Assembly: GCF_047275745.1 (NCBI RefSeq)
Contig: NZ_JBKQWU010000001.1
Coordinates: 124,001 to 188,000, forward strand
Direction: 5' to 3'
DNA: 64,000 nucleotides
DNA from: Amaricoccus sp047275745
GTDB lineage: Bacteria; Pseudomonadota; Alphaproteobacteria; Rhodobacterales; Rhodobacteraceae
This document shows positions 54,471 to 63,819 of the stretch, one piece after another (positions within the stretch are counted from its first letter, which is position 1; each line of letters opens with the position of its first letter). The translations under genes were made by a program, and so were the position numbers. Below the pieces are notes generated by a model that saw only the letters and a list, made by a program, of their open reading frames with translations, did no database searches and was not told the origin of the DNA.

Positions 54471-57320
54471 ATGATCAGCGAGCCGCTCGCCTCCTCGATC
54501 GTCACCGCGCCGCGCCCCCATGACAGGGACCGCGCCCGCGAGATCGCCGAGATTTTCGCCGACGTTCCGGAGACGCCGCGCGAGCTTCTCGTCGGGACCG
54601 CCGGCTGTTCCGGATTTCTCGACGGGCTGATGCGGCGCGAGGCGGACTGGCTGCGCGGCGCGCTCGGACAGCCGCCGGGACGGACGATGAAAGAGGTCCT
54701 CGCCGCGATGGATGCCGAGGACGGCGGACCGCTCGGCGCCCGGCTGCGGATCGCCAAGCGCCGCGTCGCGCTCCTCGCCGGGCTCGCCGATCTCGGCGGG
54801 GTCTGGCCCGTCCTGACCGTGACGCAGGCGCTGACGGATCTCGCGGATCGCGCGGTCGCGCTCGGGCTGCGGGATCTCGTCGCCGAGGAGGTCGCGCGTG
54901 GCAAGCTCAAGGTCGATCTCGCGGAGGTGGGCGAGACGGCGGGCATGTTCGCCCTCGCCATGGGCAAGATGGGGGCGGGCGAACTCAACTATTCCTCCGA
55001 CATCGACCTCGTGATGATGTTCGACGAGAGCCGCTACGACCCGGACGACTACGCGGACGTGCGCAAGGTCTTCATCCGCGTCACCCAGAGGCTCGTGAAG
55101 CTGCTCTCGGAGGCGACCGTCGAGGGCTATGTCTTCCGCGTCGATCTCCGGCTGCGGCCCGATCCTTCGGTGACGCCGGTCTGCATCGCGACCGATCCGG
55201 CGGAGAACTACTACGAGAGCGTCGGGCGGACCTGGGAACGCGCCGCCTTCATCAAGGCGCGGCCCTGCGCCGGGGCGATCGAGGCGGGATGGGATTTCCT
55301 CGAACGGCTGCGCCCCTTCATCTGGCGACGCCATCTCGATTTCGCGGCGATCGAGGACGCGCATGACATGCGCCTCAGGATTCGCGAGCACAAGAAGCTG
55401 ACCGGGCCGCTCGAACTGCTCGGCCATGACGTGAAGCTCGGCCAGGGCGGCATCCGCGAGATCGAGTTCTTCACCCAGACCCGCCAGCTGATCACCGGCG
55501 GCCGCGACCCCGACCTGAGGCAGCGCGACACGCTCGGGGCGATGGAGGCCCTGACGGCGAAGGGCTGGGTGGAGCCCGCGACGGCGGCGATCCTGAGCGA
55601 CGCCTATCTCGCCCACCGCGCGCTGGAACACCGATTGCAGATGCTGGAAGACCAGCAGACCCACAGGATGCCGACGACCCGGGAAGGGCTCGCCCGGCTG
55701 ATGGACTTCTGCGCCGCCGACCCCAAACGGTTCGAAAAGGAACTGCTCGACCGGTTCCGCACCGTGCATGAGCTGACGGAGCCCTTCTTCAGCCACGGCG
55801 CCGAGGCTCCGGAAGCGCCGCCGGAGGTCGAATTCGCCGATCCCGAGGCGGCGGAGAAAGTGATGCAGGGCTGGACCAGCCTGCCCGCGCTCCGCTCCGA
55901 ACGGGCGCGGGAAATCTTTCGTCGCCTGCTGCCGCGTATCCTCGGCCAGATCGCCAAGTCGGCGAGCCCGGATCAGGCGCTGAACCTCTTCGACGGCTTT
56001 CTCCGGGTGCAGCCGGCCGGCGTGCAGCTCTTCTCGCTCATGGAGGCCAATCCGAAGGTGCTCGACCTGATCGTCGACATCTGCGGCTCGACGCCGGAGC
56101 TTGCGCGCAGCCTCGGCCAGAACGCGGGTGTGCTCGACGCCGTGCTGTCGCGCGACTTCTACCGTCCGCTGCGCGGCGCGGCCGACCTCCGCCACGAACT
56201 CGCGGGAAAGCTGGCCGAGATCGACGATTACGAGACCGCGCTCAACCTCGCCCGCGTCTGGACCAAGGAGCGGCGCTTCCGGATCGGCGTGCATCTCCTG
56301 CGCGGCATCGCGAGCCCGGAGGAAGCGGGAGACGCCTATTCCGCCGTCGCGGAGGCGGTGCTCGCGGCCCTCGGCCCGCTCGTCGCGCATGATTTCGCGA
56401 AACGTCACGGGCCGCCGCCCGGCGCGGGCGCGGTGATCGTCGCGCTGGGCAAGCTCGGCAGCCGCGAGATGACCGCGAGTTCGGATCTCGACCTGATCGT
56501 CATCTACGACGCGGAGGGGGTGGAAAGCTCCGAGGGCAGGCGGCCGTTGCCGGTCTCGACCTACTATGCCCGGATGACCCAGGCGATCATCTCGGCCCTG
56601 AGCGCGCCGATGGCCGAGGGAATCCTCTACGAGGTCGACATGCGGCTCCGCCCCTCCGGCCGGCAGGGGCCGCTCGCCACGAGCATCTCCTCCTTCGCCA
56701 CCTATCAGGAGAAGGAGGCCTGGACCTGGGAGCATCTCGCGCTGACGCGCGCGCGGGTCGTCGCCGGTCCGCACCTGCTGGCGGGCCGGGTGAGCGAGGC
56801 GATCGACGCGGTGATGGCCCGGGCGCATGATCCGGAGAAGGTGCTCGCCGATGTGCGCGACATGCGCCGCCGTCTCGCCGAGGCGAAGGAGGCCGCCGCC
56901 GCCAACCCCTGGGAGGTGAAGCTCGGGCCGGGCCGGCTGATGGACATCGAGCTTCTGGCGCAGGCCGGCGCGCTCATCAACGGGCTCGCCCATCTGCACC
57001 GGCCCCGGCGGATGCTCTCGCGCCTCGCCCGCGTCGGCTGGCTGACCGGACCCGAGGCCGATACGCTCGAAGGCGCGCACGCGGCCCTGACCGCGACGCA
57101 GCAGATCCTGCGGCTTGCGAGCGACCGGACCCGCGATCCCGCCGAGATGGGCCAGGGTCTGGTCGATCTGCTGCTCGCAGCGACGGACCAGCCCGACCTC
57201 GACAGCCTGCGCGAGTCGCTCTCGATCTCGGCCGAGGCGGCGGATGCGATCATCCGCCGGAAGCTCGGAGGCGAGGCGGAGGAACGACCGGACGCGGCGG
57301 CATCGAAGGCCGGAGAATGA
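54471..57320 (+). CDS. glnE: Bifunctional glutamine synthetase adenylyltransferase/removase
   Basis: A 949-residue regulator that adds and removes AMP on glutamine synthetase in response to PII. Two nucleotidyltransferase domains are seen: ALGKLG/AMGKMG with SSDIDLVMMFD in the N-terminal half and SSDLDLIVIYD in the C-terminal half, each with downstream helical bundles. Start ATG 54471 is the only in-frame start near the conserved part, but its GGGGAG is adjacent to the ATG with almost no spacing, and a short frame from 54418 ends across it; the start is therefore uncertain. Confidence 0.93.
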   Translation: MISEPLASSIVTAPRPHDRDRAREIAEIFADVPETPRELLVGTAGCSGFLDGLMRREADWLRGALGQPPGRTMKEVLAAMDAEDGGPLGARLRIAKRRVALLAGLADLGGVWPVLTVTQALTDLADRAVALGLRDLVAEEVARGKLKVDLAEVGETAGMFALAMGKMGAGELNYSSDIDLVMMFDESRYDPDDYADVRKVFIRVTQRLVKLLSEATVEGYVFRVDLRLRPDPSVTPVCIATDPAENYYESVGRTWERAAFIKARPCAGAIEAGWDFLERLRPFIWRRHLDFAAIEDAHDMRLRIREHKKLTGPLELLGHDVKLGQGGIREIEFFTQTRQLITGGRDPDLRQRDTLGAMEALTAKGWVEPATAAILSDAYLAHRALEHRLQMLEDQQTHRMPTTREGLARLMDFCAADPKRFEKELLDRFRTVHELTEPFFSHGAEAPEAPPEVEFADPEAAEKVMQGWTSLPALRSERAREIFRRLLPRILGQIAKSASPDQALNLFDGFLRVQPAGVQLFSLMEANPKVLDLIVDICGSTPELARSLGQNAGVLDAVLSRDFYRPLRGAADLRHELAGKLAEIDDYETALNLARVWTKERRFRIGVHLLRGIASPEEAGDAYSAVAEAVLAALGPLVAHDFAKRHGPPPGAGAVIVALGKLGSREMTASSDLDLIVIYDAEGVESSEGRRPLPVSTYYARMTQAIISALSAPMAEGILYEVDMRLRPSGRQGPLATSISSFATYQEKEAWTWEHLALTRARVVAGPHLLAGRVSEAIDAVMARAHDPEKVLADVRDMRRRLAEAKEAAAANPWEVKLGPGRLMDIELLAQAGALINGLAHLHRPRRMLSRLARVGWLTGPEADTLEGAHAALTATQQILRLASDRTRDPAEMGQGLVDLLLAATDQPDLDSLRESLSISAEAADAIIRRKLGGEAEERPDAAASKAGE

Positions 57321-57374
57321 AGGGCGCGAATGAAGGCCCGAGAATGAAGGCCCGGAAATGAAGGCTGGGGAATG
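57316..57374 (+). repeat. Tandem GAATGAAGGC-type repeat between glnE and the HDAC gene
   Basis: Four imperfect units of about 14-15 bases (GAATGAAGGCCCG) cover the intercistronic junction from the glnE stop to the start of the next gene. Each holds an ATGA; the last one precedes the functional ATG at 57372. Confidence 0.6.
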
Positions 57375-58274
57375 ACGCCGCCGATCGTCTATCATCCCGA
57401 TTACATGGCGCAGCTGCGGCCGGGCCATCGCTTTCCGATGTCGAAATACGGCTATCTGCGCCAGGCGCTCACCGCGCGGGGTCTGCTGCCCGAGAGCGGC
57501 GGCTATCTCGCCCCGGCGCCGGCGCCCGCGCGGATCGTCGCCGCGGTTCATGCGATCGAATATGTGGAGCGGGTGGCGAACCAGCGGCTGACGCGGACGG
57601 AGGAGCGGCGCATCGGCCTGCCCAACACCGCCGCCGTCGCGCGCCGCGCCTTTCTCTCGGCGGCGGGGACCCTGCTCGCCGGCAGGCTCGCGCTGGAGCA
57701 CGGGCTCGCGCTCAACATGGCGGGCGGGTCGCACCACGCGGGGCCGGAAGGGGGCGCGGGTTTCTGCGTCTTCAACGATGTCGCCGTGGCGGCGGAGGCG
57801 CTGCTGAGCGAAGGGCAGGTGCCGCGGGTGCTGATCGTCGATTGCGACGTGCATCAGGGCGACGGCACGGCGGAGATCTTCGCCGGGCGGGGCGACGTGC
57901 TGACGCTCTCGCTCCATGCCGAACACAATTATCCGGCGCGCAAGGCTGTCTCGACGCTCGATTTCCCGCTCCCCGACCGGCTGGCCGACGAACCCTATCT
58001 CGAAGTTCTGGGCCATGCGCTGAGGCGAACTGCGGATTTCCGGCCGGGCATCGTTTTCTACAACGCGGGCGTGGACCCGCATCGTGACGATCAGCTGGGA
58101 CGGCTTCATCTGTCGAGCGAGGGGCTTCGCGCGCGGGACGCGATGGTGATCGGCTGGGCGCGGGCGCGTGGCCTGCCGCTCGTGGGCGTGCTCGGCGGCG
58201 GCTACGACACGGACCCTGAACGCCTCGCCGCGCGCCATGCGATCCTGTTCGAGGAAGCGGCGCGGGCCGCGTAA
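57372..58274 (+). CDS. Histone-deacetylase family protein (acetoin-utilisation type)
   Basis: A 300-residue class II HDAC-like deacetylase. GGSHHAGPEGGAGFCVFNDVAVAA holds the catalytic His-His, VLIVDCDVHQGDGTAEIF the zinc ligands Asp and His, and a C-terminal GGGYDTDPE. Such bacterial enzymes act on acetylated lysine or polyamines. ATG 57372 follows the repeated GGGGAATGA junction. It is convergent with parC. Confidence 0.88.
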   Translation: MTPPIVYHPDYMAQLRPGHRFPMSKYGYLRQALTARGLLPESGGYLAPAPAPARIVAAVHAIEYVERVANQRLTRTEERRIGLPNTAAVARRAFLSAAGTLLAGRLALEHGLALNMAGGSHHAGPEGGAGFCVFNDVAVAAEALLSEGQVPRVLIVDCDVHQGDGTAEIFAGRGDVLTLSLHAEHNYPARKAVSTLDFPLPDRLADEPYLEVLGHALRRTADFRPGIVFYNAGVDPHRDDQLGRLHLSSEGLRARDAMVIGWARARGLPLVGVLGGGYDTDPERLAARHAILFEEAARAA

Positions 58275-58322
58275 GGCGATCTCCGGCGCGACGCCGCCCG
58301 GTCCGTCGCCGGGATGCCCGCC

Positions 58323-60581
58323 CTACGTGAAGCGGTTGTTCTGCGGAAATCCCCGTGGTGCCATCCGGCCGGCATCGGCGCGCTTGCCGGTCCATTCCGC
58401 GAGATCCGCCGCCGTGACCGTCCGGGTGCGCCCGGCCGGGTCCTTCCAGCTGAGCCCGCCCGAGAAATCGAAGGTCGTCGCGTCCGAAAGCCCGCCATCC
58501 TTGTAGCGTTGCAGCCGGGTGCCCTTGCCGCGCGCCATCTCGTCGAGTTCCGCGACCGGGAAGACCAGAAGCTTGCGGTTCTCGCCGACGACCGCGACAT
58601 GATCGCCCGCGACCGCGCGGCAGACCCGGGCGCGCGTCTCGCCTCGGAGGTTCAGGACCTGCTTGCCGCCGCGCGTCTGCGCCAGCGCCTCGTCCTCCGG
58701 CAAGATGAAACCGTCCCCGGCGTCGGAGGCGACGAGCAGCCTGCCGCCCGGCCGATGCACGCGCAGTGCCACCATCGCCGCCTCGTTCGGCATGTCGGCC
58801 ATCAGCCGCACCGGCTCGCCCATGCCGCGCCCGCCGGGCAGGTTCGCGCAGGAGAGCGTGAACATCCGGCCGTTCGATGCGAGAAGCAGCAGCCGGTCAG
58901 TGGTCTCGGCGCGCAAGAGGAAGCCCGGCCCGTCGCCGTCCTTGAACTTCAGCTCCGCGTCGTCGGGCAGGTGGCCCTTCATCGCGCGAATCCAGCCCAT
59001 CTTCGAGCACACGACCGTGATCGGCTCGCGTTCGATCATCGCCTCGAAGGAGACCTCCTCGACATCGGGCATGTCCTCGAATTCGGTCCGGCGCGCGCCG
59101 CCCGGCGCGTCGCGGCCGAAGGCCTTGCGCGCCTCGCGAAGTTGGTCCCCGATCCGGCTCCACTGCGCCTCCTCCGAACCGAGGAGCGCGATCAGCTCCT
59201 CGCGCTCGACGGTCAGCGCGTCGCGTTCGCCCCGGATCTCCATCTCCTCGAGCTTTCGCAGGCTGCGCAGGCGCATGTTGAGGATCGCCTCGGCCTGGGT
59301 GTCGGTCAGATGGAATTCCGCCATCATCACCGCCTTGGGCTCGTCCTCGGTGCGGATGATCTCGATCACCCTGTCGAGGTTGAGATAGGCGACGAGATAG
59401 CCTTCGAGGATCTCGAGCCGCGCGTCGATCTTCGCCAGCCTGAAGCGGGAGCGGCGGATGAGAACCTCGCGCCGGTGATCGAGGAAGGCGCGCAGCACCT
59501 CCTTCAGCGAACAGACCTTCGGCGTGCGCCCGTCGAGCAGCACGTTCATGTTCATCGCGAAGCGGGTTTCGAGGTCGCTCGCCTTGAACAGCATCTCCAT
59601 CATCACCGCCGGATCGACGGTCCGCGCCCGCGGTTCCAGCACGACGCGGAGGTCCTCGGCGCTCTCGTCGCGGACATCGGCGAGGATCGGGATCTTCTTC
59701 GCATTGATGAGATCGGCGATCCGCTCGATCAGCTTGCCCTTCTGGACCTGATAGGGGATCTCGGTGATGGCGACCTGCCACTGGCCCCGGCCGAGATCCT
59801 CGACCGCCCACCGCGCGCGGAGGCGGAAACTTCCGCGGCCGGTGCGATAGGCTTCCTTGATGTTCGCCCGCGGCTCGACGATGACGCCGCCGGTCGGGAA
59901 ATCCGGCCCCTGCACGAAGTCGAGCAGCTTCTCGTCCGAGGCGCCGGGCGTCTTGATGAGATGCAGGCAGGCCCGGCACAACTCGTCGATGTTGTGCGGC
60001 GGGATGTTCGTCGCCATGCCGACCGCGATCCCGCTCGCCCCGTTGGCGAGCAGGTTCGGGAATCCGGCGGGCAGAACCACCGGCTCGCGTTCGGAACCGT
60101 CGTAATTGTCGCGGAAATCGACCGCGTCCTCGGCGAGCCCGTCCATCAGGGCGGCGGCCGCGGCGGTCAGCCGCGCCTCGGTGTAACGCTGCGCGGCGGG
60201 GTTGTCGCCGTCGATGTTGCCGAAATTCCCCTGCCCGTCCACGAGCGGATAGCGGACCGCGAAATCCTGCGCGAGACGGGCGAGCGCGTCATAGATCGCC
60301 TGATCGCCGTGCGGATGATAGTTGCCCATCACCTCGCCGACGATCTTCGCGCATTTGCGGAAGGCGGTTCCGGGATCGAGCCTCAGCCCGCGCATCGCAT
60401 AGAGGATGCGGCGATGGACCGGCTTCAGCCCGTCGCGGGCGTCCGGCAGCGCGCGGTGCGTGATCGTCGACAGCGCATAGGTGAGATAGCGGTCCCCGAG
60501 CGCGGTCGACAGCGCCTCGAAGGTGATGTCACCGGGCATGTCTCCGGGGGGAAGATCGGGGTCGTCGGTCGGGTCGGCCAT
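58323..60581 (-). CDS. parC: DNA topoisomerase IV subunit A
   Basis: Subunit with the DNA-cleaving tyrosine of topoisomerase IV. The 752-residue protein has DGLKPVHRRILYAM, VMGNYHPHGDQAIYDALARLAQ and the catalytic tyrosine in QRYTEARL (Tyr133). The C-terminal domain has fewer beta-pinwheel blades than GyrA and lacks a clear GyrA box, supporting ParC. Start at 60581 gives MADPTDDPDLPPGDM, followed by the conserved ITFEALSTALGDRYL. parE is not in the window. Confidence 0.95.
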   Translation of the reverse strand: MADPTDDPDLPPGDMPGDITFEALSTALGDRYLTYALSTITHRALPDARDGLKPVHRRILYAMRGLRLDPGTAFRKCAKIVGEVMGNYHPHGDQAIYDALARLAQDFAVRYPLVDGQGNFGNIDGDNPAAQRYTEARLTAAAAALMDGLAEDAVDFRDNYDGSEREPVVLPAGFPNLLANGASGIAVGMATNIPPHNIDELCRACLHLIKTPGASDEKLLDFVQGPDFPTGGVIVEPRANIKEAYRTGRGSFRLRARWAVEDLGRGQWQVAITEIPYQVQKGKLIERIADLINAKKIPILADVRDESAEDLRVVLEPRARTVDPAVMMEMLFKASDLETRFAMNMNVLLDGRTPKVCSLKEVLRAFLDHRREVLIRRSRFRLAKIDARLEILEGYLVAYLNLDRVIEIIRTEDEPKAVMMAEFHLTDTQAEAILNMRLRSLRKLEEMEIRGERDALTVEREELIALLGSEEAQWSRIGDQLREARKAFGRDAPGGARRTEFEDMPDVEEVSFEAMIEREPITVVCSKMGWIRAMKGHLPDDAELKFKDGDGPGFLLRAETTDRLLLLASNGRMFTLSCANLPGGRGMGEPVRLMADMPNEAAMVALRVHRPGGRLLVASDAGDGFILPEDEALAQTRGGKQVLNLRGETRARVCRAVAGDHVAVVGENRKLLVFPVAELDEMARGKGTRLQRYKDGGLSDATTFDFSGGLSWKDPAGRTRTVTAADLAEWTGKRADAGRMAPRGFPQNNRFT

Positions 60582-60669
60582 GGCGACCTGTCGTAATCAC
60601 CTCGGCTCCACCCGTCCAGACGAAAGCGATTCGCGCCCCTCGGGGTCCCACGCGTATCCGCGGCGAATC

Positions 60670-61776
60670 CTATCGGGATTCCAGCGAGGACCTCGCAACC
60701 GACGCCACCCGGGCCCTCGGCGAGGCTTTCGGGGGAGTCTTCGCCGGACAGGTCGCGGGCCAGCCGAGTTCCGCGGCGATCCGCCGTCCCCGCTCGAGAT
60801 ATTCCTCCGAGCGCGAGAGATCGACCATGTCGCCGAGCCGGACGTTGGCCGGGTCCGGCGTGAAGGGCACGCGCGCCGCGGCGCTCGCGAAGGTGAGTTC
60901 GGAGAAATCGACACGGCCGCCGGTGCTGAGGAAGAAGTCCACCCGGACGCTCATGAAGTCCTGCGAGTAGAGCCGCGCATCGGCCAGCATGTCGTCGAGA
61001 CAATCCGGTCGGGCCACCGGATTGGGGTCGATCGGATAGCCCTTCCAGTGAAAATCCGCCGGTGTCCAGTCCGGCCAGAGGATGTTGCTGCGCCGGTTCT
61101 CCTTCCGGTCGCGGCCCTTCATCACGAGGATGAACACGGGCTCGCCCATCATGCAGAAGATCTTGCACTCGACCTGATCGCCGGGAACCGAGGGCACGTA
61201 TTCCTCGACCATCCAGCGCTTGGGCACGTTGCGGTAGTGAAATTCCCCGGTGCTGCGCCACTGGTCATAGTTCATCCAGCGCGCGACCAGTTCGATCAGT
61301 TCGGCGCGGGGGGTCGGCTTCTCGCCCCGTTCGACATGGTTCTGCCCGCTGCCGAAGCTCGACTTCAGCACGAACCGCGGCGGAAGCTCCACCCCGGCCA
61401 GTTCCCCCGGCGTCCAGCCATGCGCGATCATGCGCGGCGGCTTGATCCGGCCGGCGCGATAGTGCAGATAGTCCCGCACCGCGATCTTGTCCGCGACGAG
61501 ACTCATCAGCGGATTGGGATGATTCAGGAATTGCCAGCGCACCTTCTCGTTGTACCAGGTCGGGTTGACGAGGTCGGGAAGGTGGTCGTTCTTGCGCGCA
61601 TAGGCGTAGCTCAGCATTTCCGTCTCGGAAGAGAAGATCCGCTCGTAGACCGCCTCCTGAATCGGACGTTTGAGGACCCCCAAAGCCTTGAGGACCTTCG
61701 CACCCCTTCCAAGCCATCGTCTCTGCCGGTCGATTCGGGACACGAATTCGTCCCGATCGGCATCATACCGAGGCAT
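60670..61776 (-). CDS. TupA-like ATP-grasp protein
   Basis: A 368-residue protein of the ATPgrasp_TupA type: KNDHLPDLVNPTWYNEKVRWQFLNHPNPLMSLVADK is the characteristic core, with PPRFVLKSSFGSGQN as the ATP-grasp region and VDFFLSTGGRVDFSELTF near the end. Family members are found in polysaccharide and teichuronopeptide synthesis loci. ATG 61776 follows GAGGGGAGA. It lies upstream of parC by about 88 bases; the job here may be envelope polysaccharide modification. Confidence 0.82.
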   Translation of the reverse strand: MPRYDADRDEFVSRIDRQRRWLGRGAKVLKALGVLKRPIQEAVYERIFSSETEMLSYAYARKNDHLPDLVNPTWYNEKVRWQFLNHPNPLMSLVADKIAVRDYLHYRAGRIKPPRMIAHGWTPGELAGVELPPRFVLKSSFGSGQNHVERGEKPTPRAELIELVARWMNYDQWRSTGEFHYRNVPKRWMVEEYVPSVPGDQVECKIFCMMGEPVFILVMKGRDRKENRRSNILWPDWTPADFHWKGYPIDPNPVARPDCLDDMLADARLYSQDFMSVRVDFFLSTGGRVDFSELTFASAAARVPFTPDPANVRLGDMVDLSRSEEYLERGRRIAAELGWPATCPAKTPPKASPRARVASVARSSLESR

Positions 61777-61937
61777 CGGTTCTCCCCTCGCTACTCGCCA
61801 GCGGCCATGCAAGCACGGCCGCCACTCCTCAACCCGATCCATTTAGACCAAGCACGGGCGCGCGTGAAGGCCCCGTTTCAACATGGTAAGCGTGTAATTT
61901 GCCAGAGCGTCCCGCGTGCAACAATCAGGCGGAGTCC

Positions 61938-62807
61938 ATGCCCCGACCCCATACCGCGACCGGCGAGGACGCCTCCGCGCCGCGCTCCATCCTCATCACC
62001 GGGTGCTCCTCGGGAATCGGCCTCGACGCCGCGCACGCGCTCGCCGCGCGAGGCTGGCGGGTCCTCGCGACCTGCCGCGACCCGGCCGATTGCGCGCGAC
62101 TCGGGACCGGGGGGCTCGAGAGCTTCCCGCTCGACCTCGCCTCGGAGGCGAGCATCGCCCGCGCGGTGGACGAGGCCGGAACGCGGCTCGGGGAGATGCC
62201 CGACGCCCTCTTCAACAACGGCGCCTTCGCGATCCCCGGCGCGGTGGAGGACATGCCCCGCGCCGCGTTCCGCGAGATCTTCGAGACCAATCTCTTCGGT
62301 CAGATCGACCTCACGAATCGGGTCCTGCCCGGCATGCGCGGCCGCGGATCGGGGCGGATCGTGATGAACTCCTCGGTGCTCGGCCTCGTGGCCGCGCCCT
62401 GGCGGGGCGCCTATGTCGCGAGCAAGTTCGCCCTCGAAGGTCTGACCGACACGCTGCGTCTCGAACTGCGCGGCAGCGGGATCGCGGTCACGCTGATCGA
62501 GCCGGGGCCGATCGGCACCCCGTTCCGCGCCAAGTCCATCCCTCGGTTCGAGCGCCACGTCGACTGGCGCGCCTCGCCCCACGCGGCGCGTTACGAGAGC
62601 GAGCTGCTGCCCCGGCTCTACGGACAGCACAAGCGGAAGGACCGGTTCGAACTGCCGCCCGGCGCCGTCACCGCGAAGCTCATCGCGGCCCTCGAAAGCC
62701 CCCGGCCCGCCGCCCGCTACACTGTGACGCACCGCGCGCGCGCGGCCGCGGCGCTCAGGCGGCTCCTGCCCACGGGCTGGCTCGACCGGGTGCTGGCGGG
62801 ACGATAG
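61938..62807 (+). CDS. Short-chain dehydrogenase/reductase
   Basis: A 289-residue classical SDR: NAD(P)-binding TGCSSGIG at 21-28, the NNGAF motif and the catalytic Y-x3-K in GAYVASKFALEG (Tyr159, Lys163), with SSVLG as the serine region. The C-terminal third is longer than in fatty-acid reductases and resembles SDRs acting on steroids or other large substrates. ATG 61938 follows GGCGGAG with a short spacer. Divergent from the TupA gene. Substrate unknown. Confidence 0.88.
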   Translation: MPRPHTATGEDASAPRSILITGCSSGIGLDAAHALAARGWRVLATCRDPADCARLGTGGLESFPLDLASEASIARAVDEAGTRLGEMPDALFNNGAFAIPGAVEDMPRAAFREIFETNLFGQIDLTNRVLPGMRGRGSGRIVMNSSVLGLVAAPWRGAYVASKFALEGLTDTLRLELRGSGIAVTLIEPGPIGTPFRAKSIPRFERHVDWRASPHAARYESELLPRLYGQHKRKDRFELPPGAVTAKLIAALESPRPAARYTVTHRARAAAALRRLLPTGWLDRVLAGR

Positions 62808-62879
62808 CCATTCCGCCGCTTTGCAAAACCGGCGCCGATCCGATACCGATGGAGGCTCGCAACGGAGCCGCGGGCCGCC

Positions 62880-63083
62880 ATGATCAATGATCCCCTGTTC
62901 ATCATCGCGGGCATCGCCTGCCTCATCACGGTCGGCGTGCTCCTCGTCGGTGTCGGCAGCTTCGGCAAGGGCGGAGATTTCAACCGCAAGTACGCGAACA
63001 AGATCATGCGGCTCCGCCTGCTCGCGCAGTTCATCGCCGTCGTGCTGATCGTGCTGTTCGTCTATCTCTCCAGCGGAGGCTGA
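62880..63083 (+). CDS. Twin-transmembrane small protein
   Basis: A 67-residue protein with two hydrophobic segments (about residues 5-27 and 47-64) separated by a basic loop containing RKYANKIMRLRLLAQ. The pattern and its position just before a PduO-type cobalamin adenosyltransferase match the twin transmembrane protein of Rhodobacterales, related to HIG1-type small membrane proteins. Four bases separate it from the next start. Confidence 0.75.
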   Translation: MINDPLFIIAGIACLITVGVLLVGVGSFGKGGDFNRKYANKIMRLRLLAQFIAVVLIVLFVYLSSGG

Positions 63084-63086
63084 GCC

Positions 63087-63671
63087 ATGGTGGTGCTGAA
63101 CCGTATCTATACCCGGACCGGGGACAAGGGCGAAACCGGACTCGGCGACGGATCACGGGTTCCGAAACATTCGGCCCGCGTCTCCGCCTATGGCACGGTG
63201 GACGAGCTCAACGCGACGCTCGGCCTCGCGCGGCTACACGCGACGGCCGGTATGGACGGGGACATGGACCTGGCCCTGTCCCGCATCCAGAACGACCTCT
63301 TCGACGTCGGCGCCGATCTCAGCGTGCCCGATATCGAGAACGATGCGACGGCGAAATATCCGCGGCTGCGCATCGTCGCGGAGCAGGTCGACCGGCTGGA
63401 GCGCGAAATCGACGCCTTCAACGCCGAACTGTCGCCGCTGCGAAGCTTCATCCTGCCCGGCGGCTCGGCGCTGTCGGCGCATCTGCACCTCTGCCGGACG
63501 GTCTGCCGCCGGGCCGAGCGGCTCGCGACCGAGCTCATGGGCACGGAGACGGTGAACCCGGAGGCGGTGAAGTATCTCAACCGGCTCTCGGACTGGTTCT
63601 TCGTCGCGGCGCGGATCGCGAACGACAAGGGCGCGGCCGACGTCCTCTGGGTGCCCGGCGCCAACCGTTAA
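63087..63671 (+). CDS. PduO-type cob(I)alamin adenosyltransferase
   Basis: Transfers the adenosyl group of ATP to cob(I)alamin. The 194-residue protein has YTRTGDKGETGLGDGSRVPKHSARVSAYGTVDELN at the N-terminus and RTVCRRAER in the C-terminal part, both conserved for ATP binding in PduO. It is directly downstream of the twin-transmembrane gene. No cobalamin riboswitch motif was seen upstream. Confidence 0.93.
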   Translation: MVVLNRIYTRTGDKGETGLGDGSRVPKHSARVSAYGTVDELNATLGLARLHATAGMDGDMDLALSRIQNDLFDVGADLSVPDIENDATAKYPRLRIVAEQVDRLEREIDAFNAELSPLRSFILPGGSALSAHLHLCRTVCRRAERLATELMGTETVNPEAVKYLNRLSDWFFVAARIANDKGAADVLWVPGANR

Positions 63672-63737
63672 GCAAGCCCTCCCCTCCCCGGAGTAGCGCG
63701 ATGGTTTACCATTCGTGAATTGCGACCTCGTGAACGG

Positions 63738-63766
63738 TTTGGAGACTCGCCATTTTGCGCTATATT
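63738..63766 (+). promoter_or_regulatory. Candidate promoter of the hemolysin III gene
   Basis: TTTGGA (63738-63743) and TATATT (63761-63766) are separated by 17 bases, a good -10 and a moderate -35. Upstream, ATGGT-TT-ACCAT (63701-63712) is an inverted repeat, a possible operator. Confidence 0.45.
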
Positions 63767-63819
63767 TGTATCGAGGTCGTGCATATTCGGGGCCGGCCTC
63801 GTGTGAGGGGAGCCGAACT

